64,000 nt of DNA from Rosistilla carotiformis (GCF_007753095.1 NZ_CP036348.1:7169411-7233410); one strand, 5' to 3'. Counted from the first letter of the stretch, positions 15,647 to 25,900 are shown. Notes: generated from the letters alone by a model not told the origin. Numbers and translations are program-made.

Positions 15647-18016
15647 ATGTTGGCAACATGCACCCGTACGCTACTGTGGCTCGCCTTGCTTCCGCTGGGT
15701 GCGATCGATGCGGCAGAGCGGATCATTCAGCTCCGCAACGGCTTGCAACTGCAAGGCTCCGTCGTTGAACTCGCCTCCATTGACCAAAACGCATTCCAAG
15801 CTGCCGCCGAGGGAGCGGTCGAGGCAAAACCGATCTGGATGATCGACGACGGCCTACGTCGGATCTATCTTAACCAACGCGCGATGGTGGTCCCCCCCAC
15901 GATTATCGCCCCCGCCGACACCGGACAACCGATCCTACTGGACCAACGCACCCCGGTCGCGGGCGGCCGCGTCGTCAGCGCGGTCGGATCGATTTTTGGG
16001 ATCTCCCCTTTCGACCCTTACGGCCGCCGCACCTTCAGCATGCAAGGCCCCAAAGGACCGCTGACAATCCATCAAGGGATCACCGAACTCAACTCGCGTT
16101 ATGTCAAAGTCGAAGGGCTTTTATCGACGCGGTCTTACGTCTGGGACATGCGGATCGCCACCTCGGCCTTCCCCTCGAATCAACTCAATTCGATCCTCTC
16201 CAACTGGATCGACCAGTCCGAACTCGATGGCCGCCTGCAACTGTTCCGCTTTTACATCGAAGCGGGTCGCTACGCCGCAGCCCGAGAAACGTTGAAACGA
16301 GCGATCAAAGACTTTCCCGAAGCCGAGGGCTTAAAGCGTCAACTGCGGACGCTGATCCAACAAGAAGCCAGCCAGATTTTCGACGAAGCGATCCTCCGTC
16401 GCGACGCAGGGCAGCCCCAGTTTGCGATGCAAATGCTGCAAAGCTTTCCGATCGACGACGTAGCCATCGAAACTCGAATTAAAGTCCAGGATGCGCTCCG
16501 CAAGTTTCGCGAGGACGATCAATTAGCGATCGATCTATCCGACCGTCTAACGAAACAGGTCGAACAACTCGCTCCCGAAACGGCCCAACCGCTCTTGCCT
16601 TTACTCGAGGAAATCCGACGCGACCTGAAGCCTCATACGATGGCGCGGTTGAGCGATTACCAACGGCTCGGCGAAGTCGATAACATCACCCTCGAAAACC
16701 GAATCGCTTTGGCGATCGGGGGCTGGCTGCTAGGGTCGGGAACGGGCGAACAAAACCTCGCGGTTGCCCGATCGCTAATCCGAGTCCGGGAACTGGTCGA
16801 CGAGTACCTGGCCAGCAGCGATCCGGCGCGGCGCGAACAAATCCTCGCCGAACTGGCAAACCAGGAAGGGGCAACCCCCGAAAACGTCTCACGAATCATT
16901 CGCACCACGCGACCGCCGCTGTCGCTGCCCGAAGCGTCGGCCGATCCCGAAACACCCGGACTGTATCGCATCGCGATGCCCGCTCGTGGCGAGGTCGCTG
17001 CCCACGAATATCTGATTCAACTGCCTCCCGAATACGACCCGCTCCGCAGCTATCCCTGTATCGTCACCCTGCACCAACCCGGCCGCAGCCTCGATGAACA
17101 AATCGCTTGGTGGACAGGGTCCTACAACGCGGAACTACAGCAGCGACTGGGCCCCGCGTCGCGACATGGTTTTGTTGTGATCGCTCCCCAGTGGCAAAAC
17201 GAGGACCTCTCGGGCTATCGCTTCACGCCCCGTGAACACTACCGCGTGCTCAGCTCGCTGCGCGACGCGTTGCGACGGACTTCGATCGACCCTAACCGTG
17301 TCTTCCTTTCGGGACATAGCGCCGGCGGCGCAGCGGCCTGGGATATCGCTCTGTCGCATCCCGATTTATGGGCGGGACTATTAGCGATCTCCGCCGACGC
17401 TGACAAACATATCCGACACTACTCGGAAAACGGAAAATACTTTCCACAGTACTTCGTGCTCGGCGAACTGGCCGGATACCCTGCACCGTTGATCCGCAAT
17501 GGAGCGGTCCTGCAGCGTTACCTGAGGCCGCAATACGACACGATGCTGGTCAGCTACCGTGGCCGTGGCGAAGAAGATTTTCACGAAGAGATCGACGACA
17601 TGCTCAAGTGGATGCAGCTCCGCAGCCACCGCCGACAACCGATCCCCCAACGGATTGAAGCATCGACGATGCGGGCCGGCGATCAATTTTTCTGGTGGCT
17701 GGAACTGAATGACCTGAAACCATCGGTCAACATCAGCCCTTTCCTGTGGGACCACGCCGATCGTCTGCGCCCCGGCGACATCAATGCCCAGATCACAGCC
17801 AACGGCGATGTACAAATCACCAGCATTCCGGCTGATTCTTGCAGCATCTTGCTCTCCCCGGAAATGGGCGTCAAGCTGGACCAACCGGTCCGAGTCTCGT
17901 GGCGTGCGAAATCGACACGACTCGCCTACGATGGCGATTTGCGAGTGATGCTGGAAGATGTCCGCACCCGCGCCGATCGCCAGCGGTTCTTCTGGGCGCG
18001 GGTCCAACTCCCCTAA
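15647..18016 (+). CDS. Secreted protein with helical repeat region and alpha/beta-hydrolase (esterase-like) domain
   Basis: 789 aa from the ATG at 15647, which opens a signal peptide (MLATCTRTLLWLALLPLGAI, cleavage near DAAE). The middle third is helical and TPR-like (FYIEAGRYAAARETLKRAI). From about residue 430 an esterase or prolyl-oligopeptidase-like domain follows: LPPEYDPLRSYPCIVTLHQPG, then the nucleophile elbow FLSGHSAGGAAAWD with Ser558, typical of secreted phospholipase/carboxylesterase-like hydrolases. Exported to the cell envelope or outside; substrate unknown. The frame is open upstream to 15386 but without similarity. It seems monocistronic. Confidence 0.78.
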   Translation: MLATCTRTLLWLALLPLGAIDAAERIIQLRNGLQLQGSVVELASIDQNAFQAAAEGAVEAKPIWMIDDGLRRIYLNQRAMVVPPTIIAPADTGQPILLDQRTPVAGGRVVSAVGSIFGISPFDPYGRRTFSMQGPKGPLTIHQGITELNSRYVKVEGLLSTRSYVWDMRIATSAFPSNQLNSILSNWIDQSELDGRLQLFRFYIEAGRYAAARETLKRAIKDFPEAEGLKRQLRTLIQQEASQIFDEAILRRDAGQPQFAMQMLQSFPIDDVAIETRIKVQDALRKFREDDQLAIDLSDRLTKQVEQLAPETAQPLLPLLEEIRRDLKPHTMARLSDYQRLGEVDNITLENRIALAIGGWLLGSGTGEQNLAVARSLIRVRELVDEYLASSDPARREQILAELANQEGATPENVSRIIRTTRPPLSLPEASADPETPGLYRIAMPARGEVAAHEYLIQLPPEYDPLRSYPCIVTLHQPGRSLDEQIAWWTGSYNAELQQRLGPASRHGFVVIAPQWQNEDLSGYRFTPREHYRVLSSLRDALRRTSIDPNRVFLSGHSAGGAAAWDIALSHPDLWAGLLAISADADKHIRHYSENGKYFPQYFVLGELAGYPAPLIRNGAVLQRYLRPQYDTMLVSYRGRGEEDFHEEIDDMLKWMQLRSHRRQPIPQRIEASTMRAGDQFFWWLELNDLKPSVNISPFLWDHADRLRPGDINAQITANGDVQITSIPADSCSILLSPEMGVKLDQPVRVSWRAKSTRLAYDGDLRVMLEDVRTRADRQRFFWARVQLP

Positions 18017-18209
18017 TCGCCTCTCCGCCGCTCGTTTTGCGCCAGCCAAGGCACTCACAATCGATCGGCCATCGCGTGAAACCGCCCTTTATCCTCCCTT
18101 GCAGCTTGACACGACGCATTGCAAACCTAGGCTTCGGTATCAAGTGTTTCATCGGCAACAAACAGGTTCACCAACGTGAACTTGTCAAACCTACGCAGGG
18201 GCGAATCGT

Positions 18210-19547
18210 ATGTGGAAAAATCGAATCTTCGCGTCACACGACGCGAATGACGTTAGCGTCGCAGTGCTCGACCAGGCACCGGAGGCCTTCAACAGCGAAT
18301 CAGCAAACCACTCACAAATCTACAATGCGCTGAACTGCTCGCAAGCGATTATCGAGTTCGACCTGCAAGGGAAGATCCTTACGGCAAACCAAAATTTTTT
18401 GAGCTGTCTTGGCTATTCGCTCGACGAAATCCGTGGCCGACACCATCGCATTTTTGTCGACCCCCACTACGCTCAATCGCCCGAATACACAAGCTTCTGG
18501 AACTCGCTTGCCAATGGTGAATTCCAATCATCGGAATACCAACGCTTCGGAAAAAACCACAAAGAAGTTTGGATTCAAGCCACGTATAATCCGGTCCGCG
18601 ACGAAGAGGGCAAAATCTATAAAGTGGTCAAATTCGCGGTCGATATCAGTGCCAAGAAGTTGGCCGCGATCGATGCGGTGAACAAGACACAAGCCTGTAT
18701 CGAATTTCGTCCCGACGGATCGATCCTGACCGCGAACCAGAAATTCTGCGATGCGATGGGTTACTCGTTAGACGAGATTCGCGGGCACCACCACCGCATG
18801 TTCTGCGATCCCGAATGGACGAACAGCAGCGACTACATCGCCTTCTGGAATGCGCTAGCTCGTGGCCAGTTCCAACAAAACGAATACAAACGTATCGCCA
18901 AAGGGCACCGAGAAATCTGGTTGCAAGCCACCTACAATCCGGTCTTTGACGCAAAGGGCAATGTCGAAAAGGTTGTGAAATACGCGACCGACATCTCGCA
19001 CCAGATAGAAACGAAACGGCAAGCCAGCGAAGTCGGCTCGTCCATCGCAGCCAGCGTCACCGAGATGGCTCAAGCGATCGACGAGATCTCTCAAAACATC
19101 GCTCAAACCGCCAGCTTGGCCCAAACGGCAACGACCGATGCCAACGCAGCAACCCAGCGTGTCGAGGAACTGAACTCTAACAGCAAATCGATCGGCAAAG
19201 TCGTCGGCGTGATCCAAGACTTGGCGGAGCAAACCAATCTGTTGGCACTGAACGCCACGATCGAAGCGGCACGTGCCGGGGAAGCAGGCCGTGGATTTGC
19301 AGTCGTCGCGACCGAAGTCAAGCAACTGGCCACACAAACGGCCAAAGCGACCAACAGCATCGAATCGAATGTTGCCGATATTCAATCGAATATCGAACAG
19401 GTCGTTCGTTCGATCAAAGGGATTGCCGATGGCGTCTCCGAAGTCAGCACGAACACGACCACCGCCGCGGCGGCTGTCGAAGAACAATCGGTGTTGATGT
19501 CGGGACTCAGCTCCACGGCCCAAAAACTGCTGTCGATGAGCCAATGA
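18210..19547 (+). CDS. Soluble methyl-accepting chemotaxis protein with two PAS domains
   Basis: 445 aa with no membrane segment. Two tandem PAS domains with PAC-like tails occupy about residues 40-150 and 160-272; they are clearly duplicated ([36 protein letters not shown]). The remainder is a chemoreceptor signalling hairpin, with the conserved tip near residues 335-370 ([18 protein letters not shown], then GRGFAVVA). The protein resembles BdlA/Aer2-type cytoplasmic receptors, in which PAS domains bind haem, flavin or other ligands and the tip controls CheA. No other chemotaxis gene is in the window. A GGGGCGA lies about 8 nt before the ATG. Confidence 0.92.
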   Translation: MWKNRIFASHDANDVSVAVLDQAPEAFNSESANHSQIYNALNCSQAIIEFDLQGKILTANQNFLSCLGYSLDEIRGRHHRIFVDPHYAQSPEYTSFWNSLANGEFQSSEYQRFGKNHKEVWIQATYNPVRDEEGKIYKVVKFAVDISAKKLAAIDAVNKTQACIEFRPDGSILTANQKFCDAMGYSLDEIRGHHHRMFCDPEWTNSSDYIAFWNALARGQFQQNEYKRIAKGHREIWLQATYNPVFDAKGNVEKVVKYATDISHQIETKRQASEVGSSIAASVTEMAQAIDEISQNIAQTASLAQTATTDANAATQRVEELNSNSKSIGKVVGVIQDLAEQTNLLALNATIEAARAGEAGRGFAVVATEVKQLATQTAKATNSIESNVADIQSNIEQVVRSIKGIADGVSEVSTNTTTAAAAVEEQSVLMSGLSSTAQKLLSMSQ

Positions 19548-19558
19548 GCAGGCAAGCC

Positions 19559-19594
19559 GGAACCGCTGGCTCCTTCTTCGGAGCCGCAGGTTCC
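19559..19594. terminator. Hairpin between convergent genes
   Basis: GGAACC...GGCTCC pairs with GGAGCC...GGTTCC around a TTCTTC loop, about 12 of 15 pairs, just after the chemoreceptor stop. No T-tract follows, so it may be a factor-assisted or bidirectional terminator or a dispersed palindrome. Confidence 0.35.
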
Positions 19595-19703
19595 TGCCGC
19601 AACGCACTTCGCTCGGCCGGGACGTCTCTCCCCGACTGCGCGAAGTTTCGTCGTGGGCAATCCGATGCCAAGGCCCTTCCATCACGCGTCGACGAGCAAC
19701 GCC

Positions 19704-22058
19704 TTACCGCGACAGCACCGTCGGAGCTTGCAGTGTCGCCTGGTGCTGCCAGCGACGTTTGACACCCGGCTGAATGACGGACCGATCGATGTCCGTCCGC
19801 AACTCCCCCTTGCCTCGCAACTGGGTCTTCAGCGCTTGCGGGATCGTGGGGACCGGCACAAATGCGTCCCCAGGAACTTCGCTGCTGTGGATCAACATCC
19901 CCTTCGCCCGCTGCAGATCGGCGAGTGCCCGCTGCTGATTGCCGACCGCCTGTAAATAGCTCTGCTGCGACGTGACCAGCCGAGCCAGTGCCTGGAAAAA
20001 CTGCTCCAACAATAGACTCACCGACGCGTCCGCCTGTGGAATCACATCGCGACGCAACCTCAAATAATCCAATTCGGTTCGCCGAGCCTGAAGTGTTCGG
20101 CTGCGCAGATCCAACACGTCGGCCGAGGCGTTTAAGGTGCGGATCGATTCGGAAACATCCAGCCGAACTTGTTCGATCGTGTCTTCATATTCCAATTGCA
20201 ATCGTCGCAGCGCCAGCTGTGTCTGCCGATTGGTCGCCCGCGCGGCGCGATTGCTCAGGAAGAATTCGAGATTAAAATTCGCTTCGATCGTTGGCGACGT
20301 CTCAAGCCCGTTCGCCTTGGCACCAAACAAATTCCGCTGCCCTTCGATTCCGTTCAGCGACGATTCCAACGACACCGTCAACCGTGGCAGCAACTGGTTC
20401 AAAGAAACATGATGTTGCACCGCCGCCTCGCTAATCGCCGCGATCCGTTCGTAGACCTCGCCGCGGTTCTGCAGTGCCGCCGACAATTCGGTCCGCGGCT
20501 CAAACAAGACGCTACCGATCAGTGGTGGATGGGTCGTGATGATCTCGACATGCTCCGGATCCAGTGCCGGATCATTGACCAATCGGAATAATTGATCTTG
20601 AGCGATCCGCACCTGAACCTCCGCATCCACCAGATCCGCCTTCGCCTCCAATAGCAGCGCCCGCGCCTGTTCGATCGTGTTCTCCTGAGCGTCGATCCGA
20701 CGTCGCGACTCCAACTGCATCAGCGTTTCGTGAGCCCATCGGGTTAGGGCCAATTGGACATAATAGTTGCCGCGGTTTTCGAACAGCGTCCAGTACTGGT
20801 TCAGCACTTCCTGCAATCGGCTACTGATCAAAGCTACCGACTCGGCTTGCGATTGGTCGGCTTGATAACTGGCCACCAACGCCTGGCTCAACACCACATC
20901 GCGGCCACCGTCACGCAACAACTCTTGCGAATAGACAAGACTTAGCGCCGAAATCGCTTGGTCCGATGGTTGCAACCGCCCCGAATTGTCATCCAAAAAA
21001 CGGATTGATTCACGGACTTCAATCTCCCCACCGGTCGTCGTCTGCTTTCGCATCCCGGCCTGAAATTGAAGATCATCTCCCCGAATAAGCGTCTGGCCGA
21101 TGCCCGCTTGATTTAGTTGGTTCACCGGCGTGTTGTTGTGCAACAACCGGTTCTCGAAAAACGTGGCCCAATCGAACTGACCAAATTCCTGATCCACCAC
21201 CTGCCGGTCTTCCACCGGTTGAATCCGCAGAATCTTGACAGTCTTTGAATTGAACAACGTCCGAGCCAAGAGATCATTGACCGACAACATCACCGCCGGC
21301 CGGTCGGTCAAGATCGAAGTCGTCTTTGCACTTTCGATGATCTGAGTGATCGAGAACCGCTGAGCATCAAAATTGGGGTCGGCCAGCATCGGGTCCCTTG
21401 CCAACGGAATCGGTGCCGCAGGCTGAAGCGCCGGAGCACTTAACTGAAGGGTCGTATCCATCGACAGCGAAAGCGGTACCGAACCTGCCGCTGGCGATTC
21501 GCCAACCAAATCTCGACTCATAACGGGCAACGCCACCGGTGCGACCAATCGCTGTGTCACGGGGAAATGCAGGGTCGAGATTTGCGGCGTCGCGCCGGTC
21601 CGCCCAGCCGATGGAGTTGTCGCTTCAGACCGGGCGTGATTCGGCTTTCGGTCAACAGTCGCCGACGACGGGCGCCCACTCGCCAACGGGGATCCCTGCG
21701 GCTCACGGACCACCGGCGGAGCCGATTCAACGCGCGACGAAGTGGCAGGAAGATTCGGCTGCGACAACGAAACAGACGCTCCCGACGCCAAAGGCTCCGC
21801 AGCATCCGACTCGCTTACCGCCGCAGCCTCCCCCCGGGGCACCTTCACCAATCCCGACTCGACGGTAAATCGATGATCCCTCTGCCGTGGTGCCCCCTTG
21901 TCGACGGTACGGGCTGGATTGTTGCGATACAGGCTACGAGGAGTAATCAGCGACTCGTCGATGCCTAAATCATCGCCCCAGGCAGCGGCGCAGCAGGCAA
22001 CCAAGACGCAACACAGCGCAATGCTAGCGATTCGAACTGGTGGGCGGGGTGATTCCAT
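19704..22058 (-). CDS. TolC-like outer-membrane efflux/secretion channel
   Basis: 784 aa, longer than usual TolC (about 430-490 aa). A signal peptide (MESPRPPVRIASIALCCVLVACC) precedes a Ser/Pro/Ala-rich linker of roughly 250 residues. The C-terminal half is the helical outer-membrane efflux domain: RWAHETLMQLESRRRIDAQ, a long coiled region (LLLEAKADLVDAEVQVRIAQDQL) and its second repeat (RATNRQTQLALRRLQLEYEDTIEQVRLDV), listed here in pieces. It would form the outer-membrane exit duct of a tripartite pump. The gene is divergent from two HlyD-type adaptor genes, with 401 bp between, so the three probably work together. No inner-membrane pump is adjacent. Confidence 0.85.
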   Translation of the reverse strand: MESPRPPVRIASIALCCVLVACCAAAWGDDLGIDESLITPRSLYRNNPARTVDKGAPRQRDHRFTVESGLVKVPRGEAAAVSESDAAEPLASGASVSLSQPNLPATSSRVESAPPVVREPQGSPLASGRPSSATVDRKPNHARSEATTPSAGRTGATPQISTLHFPVTQRLVAPVALPVMSRDLVGESPAAGSVPLSLSMDTTLQLSAPALQPAAPIPLARDPMLADPNFDAQRFSITQIIESAKTTSILTDRPAVMLSVNDLLARTLFNSKTVKILRIQPVEDRQVVDQEFGQFDWATFFENRLLHNNTPVNQLNQAGIGQTLIRGDDLQFQAGMRKQTTTGGEIEVRESIRFLDDNSGRLQPSDQAISALSLVYSQELLRDGGRDVVLSQALVASYQADQSQAESVALISSRLQEVLNQYWTLFENRGNYYVQLALTRWAHETLMQLESRRRIDAQENTIEQARALLLEAKADLVDAEVQVRIAQDQLFRLVNDPALDPEHVEIITTHPPLIGSVLFEPRTELSAALQNRGEVYERIAAISEAAVQHHVSLNQLLPRLTVSLESSLNGIEGQRNLFGAKANGLETSPTIEANFNLEFFLSNRAARATNRQTQLALRRLQLEYEDTIEQVRLDVSESIRTLNASADVLDLRSRTLQARRTELDYLRLRRDVIPQADASVSLLLEQFFQALARLVTSQQSYLQAVGNQQRALADLQRAKGMLIHSSEVPGDAFVPVPTIPQALKTQLRGKGELRTDIDRSVIQPGVKRRWQHQATLQAPTVLSR

Positions 22059-22459
22059 CGCCTCGTCAAATGTGCGGAAAGCCTATCTATCGGGCAGCCT
22101 GCGCCGAATATAACGATTAGATCGGCCGTATCGATCTCTAGCAGCCAATCGAAATTGCTCGATTCTCAGCTCTGCCTCGCGGTGAGCAATCGAAAGGTAA
22201 ATGCTGGCAAACACATGTCAAACTACCTATCTTTAAACATACCGACACGCGAACCTGTACGAACGCCAGGGGTAAACTAGACTTTTCGTAGTGTTCCATG
22301 CCGCAAGGCTGGGGATCTACCGCGATTTCGAACCCGACGCGACAGATTCGCTAACGAATGCTTGCAGCCCAAGCCAAACGATGTTGATCGAGCGAGCTGC
22401 GCGACGCGGTCGCATCGCGAGCCCAAGACGCACGAATCCCATCCTGACCTGCGAAACCG
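22059..22459. other. Divergent promoter region between the TolC-like and HlyD-like genes
   Basis: 401 bp with no recognisable gene. It must contain both promoters of the divergent efflux genes. A loose inverted pair involving CAATCGAAATTGC and GAGCAATCGAAAG lies near 22145-22196. No confident promoter hexamers or operators could be assigned. Confidence 0.5.
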
Positions 22460-24901
22460 ATGTCCGCTGAAACCCCAACGCAATCCGATCTTCGAGCTGA
22501 CTTGCCGCGGCTGCTGAGGGCGATCGCCGCAGCACCGGCACAGCCCGCCGATCCGTTGGCATCGCTCGCCCAGAGGCTGCCCGAACTTTGCAACGCGAGC
22601 GGTGCATCGGCCGGAATCCTCTGGAGTCCCGATGGCGGCGGGTTCCGCTGGCAAGCCAGCCATGGCATCGAACTGGCCGATGCCGCCCCCGACTCCGATT
22701 TCACCGCTGACATCGTCGCCAACGCCGAACAAGTCTGCGAAACGGGCCGCGCCGATATCTTTGTCACTCCCGAATCGTCCCAAGCATTCGACCATCCCGA
22801 CGCTGTCGACGACGACGCAATCCGCGAACTCGTCCTGTTCCATCGCCAACTCGTCTTTCCAATCCGCCGCGACAAGCAAACGCTAGCAGTCGCCGAACTG
22901 TTTCAACCCAACGCGCTTCCCGAATCAAGCCACTGGACCTTGGCGGACCTGCAACAAGTGCAGGCCGAACTCGAACGCTCGATCGCGCCGACGCATCGGG
23001 ACACGGAACCCTCCCCAAGGATTCCTGACGCCACCGCACCGCTAGCTGTGATCGCGGCGAAGGCAATTCAAGGAAACCATTCGACCGACGAACCAAGCTC
23101 ACCCGACGACGAGACGGACCAAGAGATCGTTTCGGAGCACCGCGCTGCGACGGCGGATATCGCCGCGGTCTCCAAAAACGTCGCTGTCCCCGTCACGGAC
23201 ATCCAAGTTGATCCCATTGCAACTCCGCTTCCCCCGGTGCAGCCCGCAGGTCTCAAATCGCATGCGGCGTCTCCAGAACCTAATCAAACCGAACACGCTA
23301 TCGTAGAAGTCGCCACGCCAGCCCCCATCACCAGCGTTGTGCAGTCGCCTGAATTGCAGGCTCGAGCGATGCGAGTTGCGGAGGTTGTCGGCCGCAATCT
23401 ACACGAGACCGAAGTCGCCTTTGACGTCGTCAACGAATTGCACGCCTTCTTTGGCGAGGGTCGAATCAGCCTGGCGATCTTCCGCGGGCAGAGTTGTGTT
23501 GTGCGGGCGATCAGCAATCAACAGGTCTTCGACCGGCGCAGCGAATCGGTCATTGCGATCCAACGGCTCGCCACGCGATCGGCCACGGCACGCCTGGCGA
23601 TCTGGTCTCCCGAGCAAGCCTCCGACATGGCTCCCGAACTGACCCGATTGCTGGACATTTACTACGAAGCGACCGATGCGCAATCGGTCGCCTTCGTCCC
23701 GCTGATTCAAAAACGCGAACCCTCCAACGATCCCAACGACCTCGCCGCGATCGTTCGCGATCGCGATGCGAATCTCGGCGACGTCGTGGGTGTCCTTGCG
23801 ATCGAGGGGCTGCAGCGACCGCTGTGCCGCGACGAGATCCTGCCGATGTGGCAAGCGATCGAACTGCCCGTCGTCAACGCGGTCGCGAACGCCCGCCGCC
23901 ACAACAGCCTGTTCCTGATGCCGGTCTGGAAAGAACTGGGGCACTTCACCAACCTGTTCCGCGGACACCACCGCAACAAAGCGATCGGAATCACGCTGCT
24001 GCTGGCCGCGATCATCGCCGCCCTCAGCCTCGTCCCGGCCGACTTCAAATTGCGATGCGAAGGGATCGTGCAACCGACACAGCGAAGCAAGGTCTACGCA
24101 CAGACCGAAGGCGTGGTCGATCAACTACTGGTCAGCGACGGCCAATGGGTCCAACAGGGCCAAGTTCTTTTGACTCTCTCCAACCCCGCCTTATCGGCCG
24201 AGATCGCCGACGTCGAAGGCAAGCTCCGCGAGACACGGCAGAAGCTGAAAACATGCCGCTTGCAGCGACTGCTGGGCGACTTCAAAGACGACGAACAACG
24301 GCAGACCAACGTCCGCCAATGCGCCGGTTTTGAAGCGAGTCTCGGCAAGATCCAAGACCAATACGACCTTCTGCTCGAAAAGCAGGCTCAATTGCAAATC
24401 ACAAGCCCCGCCGACGGCCAGATCGTCACCTGGGACATGCCGCAACGCCTGACCGCGCGTCCGGTTCAACCGGGGCAAAAATTGTTAACGATCGCCGATC
24501 CGAAAGGCCCCTGGGAATTGGAACTGAAGCTGGCCGATAAGCGCAGCGGATACCTTCGCGATGTGATCGACAAACAACCGCCGCCCCACGGGGACACCAA
24601 CGACCAGGCCCCAGACGACGCTAGCGGATTAAAGACATCGTATGTGCTCGCCTCGCATCCAACCCTGGTCCGCGAAGGGACGATTCGTGAGATCGCCCGC
24701 AGCGCCGACGTTGACGAAGACCAAGGGAACATCATCCGAGTCTATGTCGACATTGGTAAACAGCCCACCGATTCCGAAATCCGCACCCGTCCAGGCACCG
24801 AAGTCATCGCTCACATTCACGCTGGCCGTGGCTCGATCGGCTACTGCAAACTTTACGAATTCTTCGACTGGGCCAAGAGAACCTGGTTCAAATATGTCTG
24901 A
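22460..24901 (+). CDS. Membrane-anchored HlyD-family adaptor with N-terminal GAF-like regions
   Basis: 813 aa. The cytoplasmic N-terminal 500 residues contain two GAF-like segments (about 40-170 and 320-480; e.g. LCNASGASAGILWSPDGG and VAFVPLIQKREPSN) joined by an Ala/Pro/Thr-rich linker. One transmembrane helix follows at about 506-527 (AIGITLLLAAIIAALSLV). Then comes a periplasmic HlyD/biotinyl-lipoyl part: VYAQTEGVVDQLLVSDGQW near residue 545, a coiled hairpin, and a second lipoyl half-motif near ITSPADGQIVTWDM. It would connect an inner-membrane transporter to the TolC-like channel encoded divergently, and the GAF part could gate it by a cytoplasmic ligand (inference). The next adaptor gene overlaps its last 8 nt. 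Confidence 0.85.
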   Translation: MSAETPTQSDLRADLPRLLRAIAAAPAQPADPLASLAQRLPELCNASGASAGILWSPDGGGFRWQASHGIELADAAPDSDFTADIVANAEQVCETGRADIFVTPESSQAFDHPDAVDDDAIRELVLFHRQLVFPIRRDKQTLAVAELFQPNALPESSHWTLADLQQVQAELERSIAPTHRDTEPSPRIPDATAPLAVIAAKAIQGNHSTDEPSSPDDETDQEIVSEHRAATADIAAVSKNVAVPVTDIQVDPIATPLPPVQPAGLKSHAASPEPNQTEHAIVEVATPAPITSVVQSPELQARAMRVAEVVGRNLHETEVAFDVVNELHAFFGEGRISLAIFRGQSCVVRAISNQQVFDRRSESVIAIQRLATRSATARLAIWSPEQASDMAPELTRLLDIYYEATDAQSVAFVPLIQKREPSNDPNDLAAIVRDRDANLGDVVGVLAIEGLQRPLCRDEILPMWQAIELPVVNAVANARRHNSLFLMPVWKELGHFTNLFRGHHRNKAIGITLLLAAIIAALSLVPADFKLRCEGIVQPTQRSKVYAQTEGVVDQLLVSDGQWVQQGQVLLTLSNPALSAEIADVEGKLRETRQKLKTCRLQRLLGDFKDDEQRQTNVRQCAGFEASLGKIQDQYDLLLEKQAQLQITSPADGQIVTWDMPQRLTARPVQPGQKLLTIADPKGPWELELKLADKRSGYLRDVIDKQPPPHGDTNDQAPDDASGLKTSYVLASHPTLVREGTIREIARSADVDEDQGNIIRVYVDIGKQPTDSEIRTRPGTEVIAHIHAGRGSIGYCKLYEFFDWAKRTWFKYV

Positions 24902-25838
24902 TCTCATAAAACCCATCTTCCCGCTTCACGTCCTGTTCACGATCGCACTTTTCGGCGGTTCGATCTGTCGCGGCCAGGATCGCTCGCAACCAACGAGCAT
25001 CGAAACCGATTGTCTCTTGATGATCCTCGACCAAGTCGATTTGGCGGCCGAACGCGACGGGCTGCTGACCACGCTGCATGCGCGGACCGGCGAAGACGTC
25101 GCCGCAGGACAGTTGCTATTTCAACTGCGGGATGTGGAATCGAAGGCGCGTTTGGAAGTTGCAAAAGCGGAGCTAGATCAAGCGACCGTCAAAGCGGAGA
25201 ACCACTGGAATATCCGGGCTGCCGAAATCGAACTGGCGAAGAACACAAAAGAGACCGAACTGCTCGATGAAGTCGGTCGCACGCCCTATCTGGAACGCTA
25301 CCGTGCGGCCAGCAACAAGGACCGTAGCGCGGCAGAGCTGAAAATCGCGGAGGCTGCACAGCGCGAGGAGTCCTACGCTCGACAGGTTGCCGAAGCTGAA
25401 CTGTCGGTGGCGGAGATCGATCTGAAAGAACGTGAAAGCGTCTCCCCGTTCGCGGGTACGATTGTCAAACAGTTCCGATTCCAATCGGAATGGTGTCGCC
25501 AAGGCGATCCCGTGGTGCGGATCCTGCGAATGGATCGCTTGACGGTCCAAGCGATTGTGAACCTGCGAGACATCGCACCTCATCAGATCATCGGCATGAA
25601 AGCGGCCGCGACATTTCAGATCGCCGGCGAAAAACCGATCGTGATGGACAATCTCACGATCACGCGATGCAGTCCGGAAGTCGATCTGGACGGCAACTAC
25701 CTTGTCTGGACCGTAACCGACAACCGCAAGCTCCCCGCCGCCAACGGCCAGCCCCAATGGCTCCTCCGTCCCGGCATCAGCGGCTCGCTAAAGATCGCCC
25801 GCGCCGCAAACATACTAGCACGAAACGCAAGCGAGTGA
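24894..25838 (+). CDS. Periplasmic HlyD/RND-type adaptor protein
   Basis: 314 aa, starting at the ATG that overlaps the previous stop by 8 nt. A signal peptide or anchor (FPLHVLFTIALFGGSICRG) is followed by the lipoyl half-motif LAAERDGLLTTLHARTGEDV, a long helical hairpin (residues about 85-180) and the second half-motif RESVSPFAGTIVKQFRF. The layout is that of a membrane-fusion adaptor. Two adaptors in tandem, one anchored and one periplasmic, with a divergent TolC, suggest one export machine. The last codons and the TGA stop lie in the left arm of an imperfect palindrome (25813-25895), so the C-terminus ILARNASE may be an insertion-derived tail. Confidence 0.85.
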   Translation: MSDLIKPIFPLHVLFTIALFGGSICRGQDRSQPTSIETDCLLMILDQVDLAAERDGLLTTLHARTGEDVAAGQLLFQLRDVESKARLEVAKAELDQATVKAENHWNIRAAEIELAKNTKETELLDEVGRTPYLERYRAASNKDRSAAELKIAEAAQREESYARQVAEAELSVAEIDLKERESVSPFAGTIVKQFRFQSEWCRQGDPVVRILRMDRLTVQAIVNLRDIAPHQIIGMKAAATFQIAGEKPIVMDNLTITRCSPEVDLDGNYLVWTVTDNRKLPAANGQPQWLLRPGISGSLKIARAANILARNASE

Positions 25839-25895
25839 CCTCGAACTCAGCGTGCTGGTGCGGTGAAATTCACTCGCTTGCACTTCGTGCTGGTA
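25813..25895. repeat. Imperfect 83-bp palindrome at the 3' end of the adaptor gene
   Basis: Arms of 26 bp at 25813-25838 and 25870-25895 match at 23 positions, with a 31-bp spacer. The left arm contains the last codons and stop of the adaptor gene; the arm core is GCACGAA..GCAAGCGAGTGA. The RNA would fold into a long hairpin between the convergent genes. It looks like a dispersed bacterial palindromic element; a hairpin of like size is present at 34122-34206, although with different arm sequence. Confidence 0.75.
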
Positions 25896-25900
25896 TGAAA

